DNA from: Brachionus plicatilis
Lineage: Eukaryota; Rotifera; Eurotatoria; Ploima; Brachionidae
NCBI GenBank assembly: GCA_010279815.1
Contig: QEOQ01000092.1
Coordinates: 165,146-229,145, forward strand
Direction of reading: 5' to 3'
Length of the DNA stretch: 64,000 nt
Position 1 is the stretch's first letter. Each line of letters opens with the position of its first letter. The position numbers and the translations under genes are program-made. The notes beneath the pieces were generated by a model. The model did not search any database and was not told the DNA's origin. It worked only from the letters and a program-made list of their open reading frames with translations. Of the stretch, positions 1 through 11,293 are shown one piece after another.

Positions 1-101
1 ATTTTTGTAATTTAATTTAATTTTTATTTTAATAAAATGAAAAAACAAGTATTTTAAAAACACTTGTGAAAGTATTGTGTTGTCCTTGTCGGACGTTATT
101 T
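1..101. repeat. Direct repeat, left copy (about 100 bp)
   Basis: Nearly the same sequence recurs in the same orientation at about 3407-3501, and the match stops just after 'gttattt' in both. The left edge runs off the window. Read on the minus strand, both copies keep a parallel open frame with residues NN(V/A)R(Q/R)GQHN, so they may be duplicated coding or 3' end sequence rather than a terminal repeat. The two copies bracket a LINE end and a pogo-like transposase. Confidence 0.8.
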
Positions 102-140
102 GGTTACAGGGGGATAGTTCATATTTGGATTAACACCTTC

Positions 141-480
141 TTAAGAATTTATTTTTATTTTATTTATTTGTTTTCTGTACCGAGCTAAAGCTCCTTCAGA
201 ATAAGTTAAAAAATTAGAATAAAAATAAATTTTAAGTTTCAGGAAAAAAAAAAGAAATAGTAAGGTAGCAACTACAATATATCTTGATTCGAAACATTTG
301 AATTCCTTCACGAGTCTTACAACCAATGGAATAGAATGACTCAGTCCTGTCTCAACATATCTCTCACTCAATTCAAAAAGCCGATTCGAGACTGTTAGTA
401 ATTTTAGTTTATTAAAAGCCTCATGATGCACGATGTTGGAGGGAGTATCATATTTTAACTTAAGAATACCCAGTAAATTT
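141..480 (-). mobile_element. LINE 3' end: RT C-terminus plus tail
   Basis: On the minus strand a frame encodes LGILKLKYDTPSNI, then AFNKLKLLTVSNRLFELSERY. This is the C-terminal region downstream of a non-LTR reverse transcriptase, where thumb-proximal sequence ends in a poorly conserved tail. The same YDTPSNI-x(3-4)-AFNK string occurs in the LINE at 62.7 kb, so the two belong to one family. The 3' end (low coordinates) has a small hairpin, gagctaaagctc, followed by an (ATAA)n-like tail near 150-185. It is a 5'-truncated copy with no RT catalytic core. The frame is largely open but is not a functional gene. Confidence 0.75.
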
Positions 481-1690
481 AAAAACCGAAATAAAATGTA
501 AAATCAACGAAAAATACAATCGTAAAATACGCCGAAGATGGTCATAATCTATGCAAATTTTTCGCAAAGTTAAATTGACAATTTTACATAAAATGAAAGT
601 GAAAATTTTATGAAAATCTTAATCATTAATTTTAAGCATCTTATTTAGTTTTAGTTTTAGTTCATTAATTTAAAAATTAAGCTCAGTTTTTAAGTTGAAT
701 ATGTTTTATAATCAGACTAGAATTTTTAGATTTTTAAAATAAAGACAAGTCCAAAATATTTTAAAAAGTTCAAAATATTTTTAATTAGAATTAAATGAAT
801 AATATCCTCGCAAATTTTTAAACAGGGTAAAATTTTAATTTGAAGCATAGTTACCGTATCCCCTTGTTTAGCGACGCATGCTTTAATACCATGGGTAGGA
901 TATTGGTGCATGGTCTAACATAGACCTCACATTGTTAAATTTTTTAGTTTAAAAGTCCTATGGGTCACATAGTCGATACATATTATAAACGTAGCGTTTA
1001 TAATAGAAATTCAAATAGAAAAGCAGAACTTTTAAAAAAAATCTCTATTTTTATAGCAGCACTTAAAGCTAAGAAAAATTTAATAATTTTTTTAATTTAT
1101 TCATAATTTTTCCAAAAGTGCGTCATCTAAAACACAAAAATATTTATATAAAAAAATATTAAAAACTTTGATTTTGAATATAGAAGTAGCGTTAAAATCA
1201 TAAAATATTCTCTCTTGTTCTTAATTAAGTGTGTGCTAAAAAAAAAACTTTTTCCACGCTGTTTTTTGGCATTTCGTAAAAAAATTATTAAATATAAAAA
1301 AAAAGTTTAATTTTGATTATTGACCTGGCATTTAAAGTTTAAAATTTAAGATAAAAAGAGAATAAAAAAATTTAAAAAAAATTATTTTTTCGATCTAATC
1401 GTAGAACCTTTCTTTCTTTCTAATGGCTTTCTAACTGAACCATTCTTGTTGTAATCAACTGGGTACTTGTTGAAGTATTTTGTATATTTTGTTGTATTGG
1501 TATATCCTGCAATGGCAAACGTTGAACGGTGTGACCTTACTGTGTACCAACAATAATGGGAATATTATGATTCTGACTTTATATTGATGGATCGTTTCGA
1601 ATCATCATTATATCTAATGGGATTTGTATTGATGATATACACTGGGAAATATTTGGTGTTTGTGAAATAGGGGCTAAATTTACTTGAGAC
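481..1690. other. AT-rich stretch without a recognisable gene
   Basis: No coding frame of recognisable content was seen. Around 848-885 there is a motif, ttaccgtatccccttgttta, that resembles the one at about 53945 next to a foldback element. It may be the end of a degraded transposon. Confidence 0.5.
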
Positions 1691-1692
1691 GA

Positions 1693-3251
1693 TTATTGTG
1701 GTTTATCAATAAATAGAGGCGAAGGAGTATGTATCCAGGTCAATTGTAATGATGATGATGTTGATGATGTTGACTTTTCCCTACTAACACTTTCTGGAGA
1801 TATCACTCGCATTGAATTAGCTAAAGATAAAGACGACATTTGCGGTTGAACGAAATCAATAGCTCTAGCAACAGAATGTTCATCAATCATTTCAACAGAT
1901 GGTTCAGCCGAAGCAACAGTCGGTTCATCATTCGAAGCAGCAGGTGATTCATCTACGTCGTTATCAAAACCGTCCATTTCATCAGCTTCTTGTAAATCAT
2001 CAATAAAATCATTAATTAGTGTATTGCTTCTTAATATGTGATTTAATGTTGAATGCAAATTGAACTGAGAGGTAAAACCACAGGCTTCGAAGCTTTGGGC
2101 AATATAAAGAGGATCCATTTCTTCCCAAATATCGGACAACCATTGAATACATTTTACGTAGCCAGGAGAACGAGCATTGCCGTTTTTTGTATAAGTTTTT
2201 TCTTCGTATAGAAACCAATCACACCATTTACGATGATAAGCACGTTTTATTTGTGAAAACCAACAAACGTCAGCTGGTTGAAGAAGATTTGTCATTCTAG
2301 GTGGAATTAAGGATTGGTTAATATTTCCTTGTCTACATTCAAGTTTTACCTCAGTCAAATGAGGTCGAGCTGAATCAACAACTAAGTTTATTTCTGGAAA
2401 ATCATTGACTATACGGTATGGTAACAAAAATTTTTGCATGTAGGCACAAATAACATCATCATTGAAAGTAGAATCAGATTTGTAATGAACAACAACGTTC
2501 TCAAGTGGTATAAAATCTTTCAGATCAGTCTTACGTACAACAACAAAACAACAAATATAGGCAATTTATCACCAGACGCAGCAGCTGAAAAACCCGCAGA
2601 TACACGAGTACGCTCTGAGCCACATGTAATAGCTTTTACTCGCTTTGATCCTGTGCATGCATAAGTGTAATTCGATGGATTATCTAGATAAATACACGTT
2701 TCGTCCATATTTATCAAACCTTAAAGCATAAAACTGGGTCTATTCAGAATATTTTGACAATCCAAAAAGAATCTTTTAATGATCGCGACTGCATTTTTTG
2801 ACAATTCTCTTCCACTACTCGTTATACGTCGTAAAACAAAGTTGTTACGGACACAAAAACTATAAAACCAACCATTCGATGCATTAAATTCAGTTAAAGA
2901 CTCAGTCAAATCCGCATACAATTCTCTGACGATTTCAAAAGCTTTTTGCTTTATTGTAAAACCACTAAGACATGCCCCAGAATTGCGCTTTTCAGGAATC
3001 CACTCGGACAATCGTGACTCCATTAATGGAAAACGTTATCGATTTGATTCGCATCGAACACAAAAATGACTTCGCTTTAATTTTGTATTTATTATTCTAT
3101 CAGAGTTTTTAATCCATCGACTAACTGTTCGTCTTTCTACTTCGAATTTATTTGAGCATTTGTTAATGCTATTACCTTTTGAATAAAAATCAAGAACTTT
3201 AGCTTTAAACTCGATACTAAATTTAGTTCGCTTTTTCTTTGACACTTGCAC
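1693..3251 (-). pseudogene. pogo/Tigger-like DDE transposase, frameshifted
   Basis: Four minus-strand segments in different frames make one transposase. 3036-3251 carries an N-terminal helix-turn-helix (KRTKFSIEFKAKVLDFY, then RTVSRWIKNSD). 2721-3023 resembles the CENP-B/Tc5-type second HTH (SGFTIKQKAFEI, ASNGWFYSFCVRNN). 2520-2717 opens the DDE domain with NMDETCIYLD, the first catalytic Asp. The last segment, up to 2520, carries LVVDSARPHLT (second Asp) and LLQPADVCWFSQIKRAY (third Asp), then a Ser/Glu-rich tail ending at 1693. The catalytic triad is kept, but at least two or three frameshifts separate the parts, so this copy is dead. In the family, such proteins cut and paste pogo-type elements at TA. 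I could not define its terminal inverted repeats. Confidence 0.88.
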
Positions 3252-3406
3252 AGTGTTCGGAGTTGATTGAGATATTGGCGAATCAATATCTCAATTGAAT
3301 AATCTTTATTTTTAAAAAAAAATATTTTAGATCAATTGCATCTTTCGAACTAATACTTTCTTGTTTTTCAATAGTTTTATCTTATGTCTTCTTCTCTTTT
3401 TTTTTT

Positions 3407-3501
3407 TTTTGTAATTTAATTTAATTTTTATTTTAAAATGAAAAAACAAGTTTTTTATAAACACTTGTGAAAGCATTGTGTTGTCCTCGTCGGGCGTTAT
3501 T
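3407..3501. repeat. Direct repeat, right copy
   Basis: Partner of 1-101, in the same orientation. It shares 'gtaatttaatttaattttta' and the block 'acacttgtgaaag', then diverges after 'gcgttattt'. It lies about 150 bp upstream of the transposase start. Confidence 0.8.
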
Positions 3502-4071
3502 TAAGTGAACACAAAGAACCCAATTGAAGCAAAATAAAAATTATTGTACATTTTTATATTTTTACATTTTTGAAAGAAAAAAAAAATCTCAAAATCAAAA
3601 AATCTAAAAAAATTTTCATTCAAGAAAAGTAATAATTACTTAAATAAGAGTTTTAGAAAAATTTAAATGTAAAAACCAAGGATAATTTTTTGAAAATCCC
3701 TTTTAATTAATTCGAATTTATCATTACTTTTCTTAATTATTTTTTCTCTCAAATAAATAAAAAATAGAAATATAAAAATGTACAATAAATTAAATTTTAC
3801 CCCCAATTGACGTAAATTTGAGGTAACTTTGAAAAGCATCTGATTTACATGAATCTGCTACTTTTCGACAAGATAATAGAGGGACTCTTTTTTCTCAGAC
3901 AATATTTTAATTAAATAAAAGTTTTCATTAAAAATCCAATTCAACTTTAAGTGGTGGTACAAAGAATGTATCAGTTGCTACAATTTACAGAACATGTTTT
4001 GGTCTTTCAGAACTTAAGCTTTGTCACTTTTAATTTTTTGTTTTTTGTACCAAATTTCACAATGCCGTAAA

Positions 4072-4109
4072 ATTCTCAGAAATCCACTTGTCAAATCGGC
4101 ACTGTAAAT
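4072..4109. repeat. Solo terminal end of the 49.75-kb Tc1 family
   Basis: 'cagaaatccacttgtcaaat' followed by 'cggcactgta' matches the right terminus of the Tc1/mariner element at 49751-51031 almost exactly, including the TA that follows. No matching left end lies nearby. The preceding 'ttcacaatgccg' resembles the end of the MITE at 61010-61302. Confidence 0.7.
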
Positions 4110-4194
4110 CAAAATTCGAAAAAATTCGAGGTTACGAGAGAATGGAGTAATTAAGCTAAAAATTAATGGTTCATAGAATATGGACAATTATTTG

Positions 4195-5250
4195 AGGAAT
4201 GGGATTAACTTTATTAGTTGAAAAGATGAAATCAACTAGTAATTATTATTAACTAATAGAAAAAAAGACAAATCACTATATAAAAATATTTTTTACTAGA
4301 TAAAGAAATTATTTGATAGACAGGAAAATGAAAAAAACTATATAAAATAAATCAGTGCTTAATTTTTTCTTCTTTTAATGAGCGACTCAAGAAAATGTTC
4401 AGCTTCAACTTGATTATTGTTTGATTTGACACTTGCTGGAAAATCGAAGAGTGCAGCGCGCTCAGCTTTTCCGAAAATGACGCTGTTGGTCGATAGTTCC
4501 ATCTAGTATCCGGGATATCCCTGCCAGTTAAATTTGTATGTTGAATCCCTTGTCACCTGTTAACTGTAAACAAGGAAATTCAACGCTTGGTTGAGAGGAA
4601 AGTTTTTAGTTTTTTAGTTTCGCTTTTTTTTGAAATTTTGTATCTAAATCCACTCAGATAAAATAATGAGTAACGATTATATCTAGTATTTAATAAATTT
4701 TTGATGAAACAATTAAAAAATAGTAAAATAAGTTGGGACTAATATATAATAATAATAATAATAAAAGTATATCTAGTTAATTAATAAAATCATCTTGCAA
4801 TTTCATTTTTTTCTCTTTAAATATGTCTTTTAATTATATTATTTAATAATTTTATATAGCTGTTAAATTTATTATCTAGTAAATAATTGTTTTAATTAGG
4901 ACATTTAATACTTTTTATCTAGTTAGTTCTTCTTTTTATATATATATATTTTTTTTTAATTAAATAGTTTGAGGGTGACCCTCAGGCTATGGAGAATGGG
5001 CATTACCCTTCTTTTTCACCTAGCGATTTAAAAAAAAAAGAAATACAAAAGAAGTAAATTGTGAGTTCGTCGTTTTAAATAGTACATTTAATACCTTTTA
5101 TCTAGTAAGTTCATCTTTTTTTATAGTTTACATTAATATTATGTGATTATTTGATGGGACAACTTCAAAGGGTACCATTTGGAGTATGCAAGTTTTTTGC
5201 ATATTTCCTGAATAGTATCTAGAATATATTTAATAAGCAATTGACTATTT
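4195..5250. mobile_element. Unnamed element, copy A: TTATCTAGTA arrays around a small NLS-tailed ORF
   Basis: The core (T)TATCTAGTA(A) recurs in this stretch, near 4502, 4681, 4772, 4877, 4917, 5100 and 5217. On the other side of the ORF it appears in inverted orientation (near 4230 and 4295). Inverted arrays on both sides of an ORF are typical of transposon subterminal repeats. The ~160 bp downstream of the ORF stop (4195-4358, minus sense) is nearly identical to 48982-49135, and both matches end near a 'ttaatcc'. The outer right boundary is uncertain. Confidence 0.6.
4359..4502 (-). CDS. Small basic-tailed ORF of element A (47 aa)
   Basis: The frame starts at an ATG overlapping a TCTAGTA motif and ends in AEHFLESLIKRRKN-stop. 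The ORF at 48801-48981 ends in [18 protein letters not shown]. Together with the shared 3' flank this shows that both derive from one gene. The RRK-rich end looks like a nuclear localisation signal, as is common at the C-terminus of transposon proteins. There may be upstream exons: a 'tttacag' acceptor-like site lies near 4570 on the minus strand. No known domain is recognised, so function is unknown. It may be only the last exon of a lost transposase. Confidence 0.5.
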   Translation of the reverse strand: MELSTNSVIFGKAERAALFDFPASVKSNNNQVEAEHFLESLIKRRKN

Positions 5251-5704
5251 GAGAGGTGGAAAGAAATTATTGAGTTTGTTCTTAGAGTGTTTGATTTAGT
5301 TTATTCAGTAGCTTTAATATCAATTTAACTTATATAACCCTTAATTTTGTTCGCTCTAGAAAAGGTTCAAGCAAGTTATTAGTCTTTAATTTTGTTTTTG
5401 TGACAGTGAATTGGCTTTCAAAAAATTATATATGTCCAAAAATTCGGTCCATATTTTACTAATTAAAACAACTTTTTTTATTTAATCTTTGAAACAAATC
5501 ATCAATTTTTATTTTCCGAAAATTTTTTGATTTCTCATTTCCTACAAACTCTCTCGCAATATAATATCAAATATCACGTACATACAACTTTATTTAATTA
5601 GTTGTTACTATTAAAAAAAGGTGAAGTGTATCAACTAAACATTCATAAAAGTGGAAATTTTTAATTAAGTTTTCCTTTTTGTAACCTAAATGAATTTTAT
5701 TCTT

Positions 5705-6400
5705 ACCTTTTAAAATTTTTTGTTGTTGCTCATGACTTCTTGCACCAAGTTCAGGATCTGTGATGAAATAATTTTTAGATAAATCATAAAGCTCTTCGCG
5801 TTTAGCCGTGCATCATAAACACGGATAATCAGATGATGCTGCGTTATGACCTAAAACAACAGATAAAAGTTTCCAATCTGAACAAAAAAAGAATTAACAT
5901 CAAATTTTTCAGTATTATATTCTATCTGATCTATCTTCATTATTTCCTCCATCAAATAATTTATACACTCGATTAGCGCTTCATATTCTTCACTTAACTT
6001 TGATATACGCAATGAATAATTTCCTGATGCTGTTTTGGCTAAATTTTCTTCATTTAAAATAGTAAAAGTAAAATTAATTAGTTTAAAATTTCGACCAGTA
6101 TTTGTCCCGTCAGCTGATATCTTAACTTTTAAAATTTTTTTTTGGTTATCTCATGCTTCTAAATAAGATAAAAGTTGTTCTTCAATACGTATTCCTGTAT
6201 ATGTTTTTGCTCATATGATTGAATAATATTAAATTTAAAAGGTTCTTATATTGTTGATTTATCATGTCTTGGTCAACAATAGAAACACGACTTAATCTAA
6301 TACCAATTTTTGAAATTCGGTCGTCGAAATTGATTAAACAGGATTCCAATTGTTCCCGGATTCGTTATGATTGTCTTTTAGTATATACTTTTAAATTCTT
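5705..6400 (-). pseudogene. Transposase-like protein of an unnamed family, copy 1
   Basis: Minus-strand frames encode, in order: RIREQLESCLINFDDRISKI; KISADGTNTGRNFKLINFTF followed by TILNEE; GNYSLRISKLSEEYEALIE; then SDWKLLSVVLG, NAASSDYPCL-stop-CTAKREEL and FITDPELGARS. The same blocks in the same order occur in the copy at 57.1-58.3 kb, where the stop is a Trp (CIWC). From memory, similar proteins with ADGT, DWK and CxxC blocks occur in Hydra and in Rhizophagus as uncharacterised genes. The spaced Asp residues suggest an RNase H-like transposase, but that is inference. At least one frameshift and one stop make this copy dead. It ends at a GGTAAG that could be a splice donor. Confidence 0.65.
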
Positions 6401-6899
6401 TTGATTGTAAAAATTAACTGAACAAAAACAATCTTTTTTTTTTCCATCAATTCATTTGTTAGTTAAATATTCTATGTTTGAAACACTAAATTAAATTTCA
6501 ATAGATCAACATTTAAAAATTTCTCCAAATATTTCTAAAATAAAATATCCCAACCATTGCAGATTTTCAATGCATTTTCAAAATTGTATTTAAAATTTTT
6601 ATAAAACACAAATGAACATACCATTTTCAGTTCTAGTTTTCTTAAAATATATTTCTTTGGGAATGCTTGATATTATAAAAAATACTGATTCTAAAAATAT
6701 AGAATTTAGAATTTTGTAGAAATTAAAGCAAGTTTAATTTATTTAAATTAAATCCCAATTTTTTTTTTTAAATTTTAAATAATAAATATTGGCAAAAAAA
6801 TTAAAGGAATTCGTATTTTTATGAAACTTGTTTGCCAAAAATGGTTACCTATCACAAGGAGAGGCCTAATATCCATTCAAAAGAATGTTTAATTTTTCA

Positions 6900-8291
6900 A
6901 TGTTATCGTGCATAAGTGAATCATTAAAAAGTATTAAATAATTGTCATTAACAGTCGATATATGGAGTGATTGTAGGCTTCAATCTTCATAGGAGTGACC
7001 TTTCATTTCATAGACGAGTTAATTGAGTTTAAAATTATTATTTTGGCTTGTAGACATATAAACGGTTCAATTACCTGTTTAAAGATTAAAACTGAAATGG
7101 ACAACGTTTTAGCCTTTTTTGACATTCAGTTTGCTTTTTGAAAATATCGCTACATAAATAATAATTTGTTTTTTAAGAAACAAGGTTGTAAAAATAGTAA
7201 CTGACAATGGAGCAAATGTTGTTAAGCTCGGAAAACTTCAAGATCTAGGTATCTAAAAATGAAGTAAAACGATTAACATGAATTAAATTTGAATCTACAT
7301 TATTAATCAGAAGTTTTTAAAAGTTAAAAGTCTAAAATCAAGTGGTTTTGAGAAGTTCAGTACAAAAGAACAAAACTAAGTGTAAGCTACTAAAGGTCTT
7401 CATCTTAGATGTTTTACTCATTCTCTTCAGTTGGCTAACAAAAAAAGTCTAAAAAGGTTCATCAACGCTTAAAGACTTCTAGCGAAATACTTTAAGATAA
7501 GAAATAAATCGAGACAAAAAAAGATATTTGCTGACTTTTTATCTGAAAAAAAGTATAATATGATACCAGATCAAATGATGTGAGATGGAATAGTGAATTA
7601 ACAGCTTTAAGAGCTATTCTTAAAATAAAATTAGAAGATTTGAATATCGGCTTATCATCAGTCGACGAGAGTAATTTAATGCTAAAACATCAAGATTTAA
7701 CCAAATTGGCCGATTTGATTAACATCTTAGAACCTTTCAAATATGCAACAGATTTACTAGGTAAGTGCTATTTTAAAAAATTGGATAAAAAATTAGATTT
7801 TATTAAATAAACCTGCACAATGGTAAAAAAAATCAAATATAGCGTCTTAAATTGACTTTAAATTCTAAGAAACTTTAAAAACTCTAATTTTTTATTCCTA
7901 TTATTTTTTAAACTTGCTAAATTTCATAAAATTACAATTTTAGGAGAAATTTATTCATCGCTTAGTTTAGCAATTCCTAGTCTTTTACAACTTTTGAACC
8001 ATCTTGAAGAGGTTAAAATTAATAACAAATATTCAAAAACCTTAGTTGTATTGATTGGCAATTATATTTCTTAGTATTCCAGCTACATCTGGTCCAGTTG
8101 AACGATATTTTTCTTCATCAGGCTATATCATTAGACCTCATCGTTCAAGATTAACACCAAATAACTTGGAAAAATTAACAATGATAAAATGTAATTTGAA
8201 AACATTAAATTCGAGAACTAAACTTTATTTAAAACAAAAATTTTTAATTATAAATTTTAATTTTAACTTGTCTTCAAAAAATAAAATTTAA
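6900..8291 (+). pseudogene. hAT-superfamily transposase, degenerate
   Basis: Family landmarks appear in the right order on the plus strand, in different frames. SLTVDIWSD near 6946-6972 fits the first catalytic Asp of hAT. VTDNGANVVK near 7200-7230 fits the second. RWNSELTALRAI near 7583 is the usual RWNS block. The C-terminal dimerisation domain at 8055-8291 contains LSIPATSGPVERYFSSSGYI and RPHRSRLTPNNLEKL. The C-terminal 78 codons are intact, while the central part is broken by several frameshifts and deletions. No BED zinc finger was recognised upstream. The downstream 'aaagtcaaagtcc' repeats resemble ends of hAT-like MITEs elsewhere in the window (8.8, 39.9 and 40.2 kb). Confidence 0.85.
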
Positions 8292-8295
8292 AGTC

Positions 8296-8734
8296 AAAGT
8301 CCTTAGAGAGTTGCAGTCCTAATTGTCTTCATCTTCCACATCCCACCCCACCCAACCAACCTAGCCGAAGACCCCACTATTAATACTATCAATATTTAAT
8401 TTAATTGGTACCCTATTTAACTGCGTAAAAAAAAAAAAAAAAAAAAAACTTTATGGAAGTCCATCGCTGTAGAATCGCATTTTGTGTTGCTTTATTCTTA
8501 TTTTTATTTCAATTGAAAAATGAAAAAATAAATAATAATTTTGTTGAATTAAAAAAAAAATAAAATTAACATTTCTCTTATATATTTACTTAGAAACTAT
8601 CTAATTTTTGTCCTATTTTTTTTTTGTTTAATTTTTTTTGTTTTAACCTATCTCATTTCAAATTTTTACTTAAATTTATTAATTTGATTTTATTTTTATT
8701 CTAAAATGCTGTCTATAAAGAAGTGCATTTACTT
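8296..8734. other. Non-coding, with an A22-class homopolymer
   Basis: An adenine run of about 22 lies at 8427-8448, after a C/A-rich stretch near 8335-8380. It may be a retroposed poly(A) tail. No gene is visible. Confidence 0.4.
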
Positions 8735-8795
8735 CTACAAAGACTTGGATGAAATAAGCCAAGCCCAATGAATAAATAAATAAATAATTAAAGTC
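8735..8795 (+). mobile_element. LINE 3' tail
   Basis: A stem-loop, cttggatgaaataagccaag, is followed by (AATA)n. This hairpin-plus-microsatellite pattern recurs at the other LINE ends in the window. Only the 3' terminus remains. Confidence 0.6.
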
Positions 8796-8799
8796 TAAG

Positions 8800-8870
8800 T
8801 CCAGGCTTAGCTTTGACTTTATGACTTTGACTTTTGACCAACTCTGGGTTCAGGTTCTAATTCTTCTTTT
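8800..8870. repeat. Fragment of 'aagtccaagtc' hAT-like MITE
   Basis: Repeated 'tctaagtcc', 'tttgacttt' units end in 'gaccaactctgg'. This resembles the inverse of the 'ccagagttg' ends near 40140. No TSD pair was found. Confidence 0.35.
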
Positions 8871-9199
8871 TATGGAAGTTCATCAAAGCTTTTACGCGTG
8901 TGCAAAAGATAAATAATAGTACTGTGAATTTCAAGAAGTTAATTTTGAGAATTGATAAATAATTAGGGAAAAAGGAATAGGTATGTGCCTATCTAAATTC
9001 TTTATTTCCCGTGCTCCTACTCAATAACTACATTTTCTATTATTTAGTATTAGAGTACAAGTTTTTTTTGTTCGTTTCTAAACCAATTCTAATAAAGAAA
9101 GAAACCTAGGGAACTTCAAATAAAACTTCTTATTCTGCACTAAGTGGTTTATACTTAAAACTTTTAAAATAAAAGTTTTGAGTCATTCTGTTGCACTGG

Positions 9200-9527
9200 T
9201 AGGGGTGGGAAACCGGTTTGATAAAACCGGTACGAATCCGGTTAAAAGGAATATCGGTTCGTTTTGTAAATCGGTTTTATGAAACCGGTTTAATTTTGAA
9301 TAAAAAAAAATTTAAGAAGAAAATTATTTATTTTTATTCTTTGTATATGAATTGAACAATTCTTAATTGTTTAATTGAAAAATATAAAATTTGTGAAGAA
9401 AAAAATTTTTTTGAGCTAAAAATCTTCTTTTTATCCCTCTGATATATGCGGTTTAATACAAGACCGGTTTCAAAAACGAACCAGTTCCATAAACCGCTTT
9501 ACAAATCGAACCGGTTTCCCACCCCTA
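9200..9527. mobile_element. hAT MITE with perfect 8-bp TSD
   Basis: The left end, taggggtgggaaaccggttt, is mirrored at the right end (aaccggtttcccaccccta). The flanks 9192-9199 and 9528-9535 are both 'tgcactgg'. An 8-bp TSD with TAGGG-type inverted ends is the hAT signature. The 328-bp body has no ORF, so it depends on a transposase in trans. The perfect TSD suggests a fairly recent insertion. Confidence 0.92.
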
Positions 9528-9535
9528 TGCACTGG

Positions 9536-10290
9536 TTGTCAGACTTGTAGAAGAATATAGAGATGGTTTCGAATCAAAAAATATCGAATATCCAACTCCA
9601 TTGTATAATTGCTACCTAGTAATTTCTTTTTTATTTCTGAATTATCAAATACTTAAATATGTCTTATCTCTAGTTATTTCAACATATCGTTTTTAATTTT
9701 CTTTCGACTTATTTATCCTTTTTATTTTCTATTTATTTTTATCTTAATTAATCTTTTTTATTTTATTTAATTTGTTTTTATTTTTTTTTATCCTGAAGTA
9801 GCATTAGCTCGGTGGGTTATGTCTACAACATGCGCCCATGAAGATTGCGATAAAACAACACAGGGTGTAATCACCGAAATTTTTATACTAATTCCGAATT
9901 ATCTGAATTTAACTATGCACTCATTTTCTTCTAAAAAATAATTTATCATCATCTTTATATCTTCGAATGAGAAAAAAACAACCCAAAACACCCAAAAACA
10001 CCATCATAACTTTCCAGATACACCCGAAAACTGATTATATTTTTGAATAGAGCATAAAAATATCTAGTAGAAAATATAGTTTTTATAAATTAAATAACTT
10101 GATTTTGCTAATAAAAATCGAAAAAACAACTTTTTTGCCTTTTTTCATTTTTTTTGCACAATATAAAATAATGGGAATGTTGTGAAGTTGGTTTAAATTC
10201 AAACTTTTCAATTCAGAAAAACTTGAATAATTTTTTCACTAAAAAAGATAATTTAGTTCTATAAAAAATTCAATATATAATTTCTATTTA
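9536..10290. other. AT-rich DNA with a LINE-end remnant
   Basis: At 9796-9815 'tgaagtagcattagctcggt' matches the 3' hairpin of the LINE family ending at 141 and 14155, here in plus orientation without a clear tail. Nothing else is recognisable. Confidence 0.4.
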
Positions 10291-11293
10291 CCGTAAACCT
10301 TTGCCCAGCATACTAGGAATAAACCTGAAATTAAACCGGAATTCTATATGGAATAGTTCCCATCGAAACCATGTTAAAGTAATTTTTTTGAATTTTTTGA
10401 GAATTCCGGTTAATTTCTGGCGTTTATTCCAGAATTAAAAAAAAAAAAATGAAAAAATGTAGAATTAAATTCGAATTTGTTTATAAGTCAAAATTAAGGA
10501 TTCTTCCAATTTTTGAGTTTATTCTATGTGTAAAAAATGAAAAAAATCGGAACTTAATTTAATAAATATATGTATTTAATTGAAATTTTATTTGCTTGGT
10601 CGGATAATTTTTCCATTTTTCATCTCTAGGAAGTCTCTTATGACCACTTTTTTTTACACATCCTCAGATGTTGTCAAATCGTAATCTAAATGATGTAACT
10701 CCTGTAACAACTTCTCAAGCTCAGACTCAACGATTCCAGTTATCAGGGCGTTATGTTTTAAATGATTTAAATAGCCAACTTCAATCTCAGCCCCGACCCC
10801 AGGCTTTAGTTCAAAAAACTCGGCCTCAGCCACAGCCTGTTGTAAACAAAACAGATTCTCAAGAAAATACAACAGTAAAAAAAAGGGGTCATAAGAGACT
10901 TCCTAGAGATGAAAATGGAAAAATTATCCGACCAAGCAAATAAAATTTCAATTATATACATATATTTATTAAATTTAGTTCCGATTTTTTTCATTTTTTA
11001 CACATAGAATAAACTCAAAAATTGGAAGAATCCTTAATTTTGACTTATATACAAATTAAAATTTAATTCTACATTTTTTCATTTTTTTTTTTTAATTCTG
11101 GAATAAACGCCAGAAATTTATTAGAACATTAGTTAAATTTAGCTTTTATTAATAGAACATTTCTTAATTTTAGCCGGAATTCTCAAAAAATTCAAAAAAA
11201 TTACTTTAACATGGTTTCGATGGGAACTATTCCATATAGAATTCCGGTTTAATTTCAGGTTTATTCCTAGTATGCTGGGCAAAGGTTTACGGT
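10291..11293. mobile_element. Foldback element, ~1-kb palindrome
   Basis: The left arm 10291-10650 and right arm about 10876-11293 are near-perfect inverted copies. The outer ends read ccgtaaacctttgcccagca and its complement, and the inner ends lie near 'cctaggaagtctcttatgac'-type sequence. The right arm carries about 52 extra bases at roughly 11120-11172. Both outer ends abut TA, which fits a TA target-site duplication of a Tc1/mariner-type foldback. The ~225-bp centre plus the start of the right arm holds the ORF listed separately. Confidence 0.88.
10668..10943 (+). CDS. Gln/Pro-rich ORF with AT-hook-like end, inside the palindrome
   Basis: The 91-residue frame begins with an ATG right after a polypyrimidine-rich 'acatcctcag'. 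That looks like a splice acceptor, so the frame may be a captured terminal exon rather than a full gene. It is rich in Gln, Pro and Thr (residues ~15-65) and ends KKRGHKRLPRDENGK...RPSK, which resembles a degenerate AT-hook. The last ~25 codons lie in the right arm, so an inverted copy of the coding end exists in the left arm. This suggests the palindrome formed by inverted duplication of a gene's 3' end. The overlapping minus-strand frame (10654-10872) looks like a shadow. Function is unknown. Confidence 0.45.
   Translation: MLSNRNLNDVTPVTTSQAQTQRFQLSGRYVLNDLNSQLQSQPRPQALVQKTRPQPQPVVNKTDSQENTTVKKRGHKRLPRDENGKIIRPSK

Noticed and set aside
10654..10872. 72-codon minus-strand frame in the palindrome centre
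   Set aside because: It is complementary to the plus-strand ORF, which has a better splice-acceptor context and a DNA-binding-like C-terminus.
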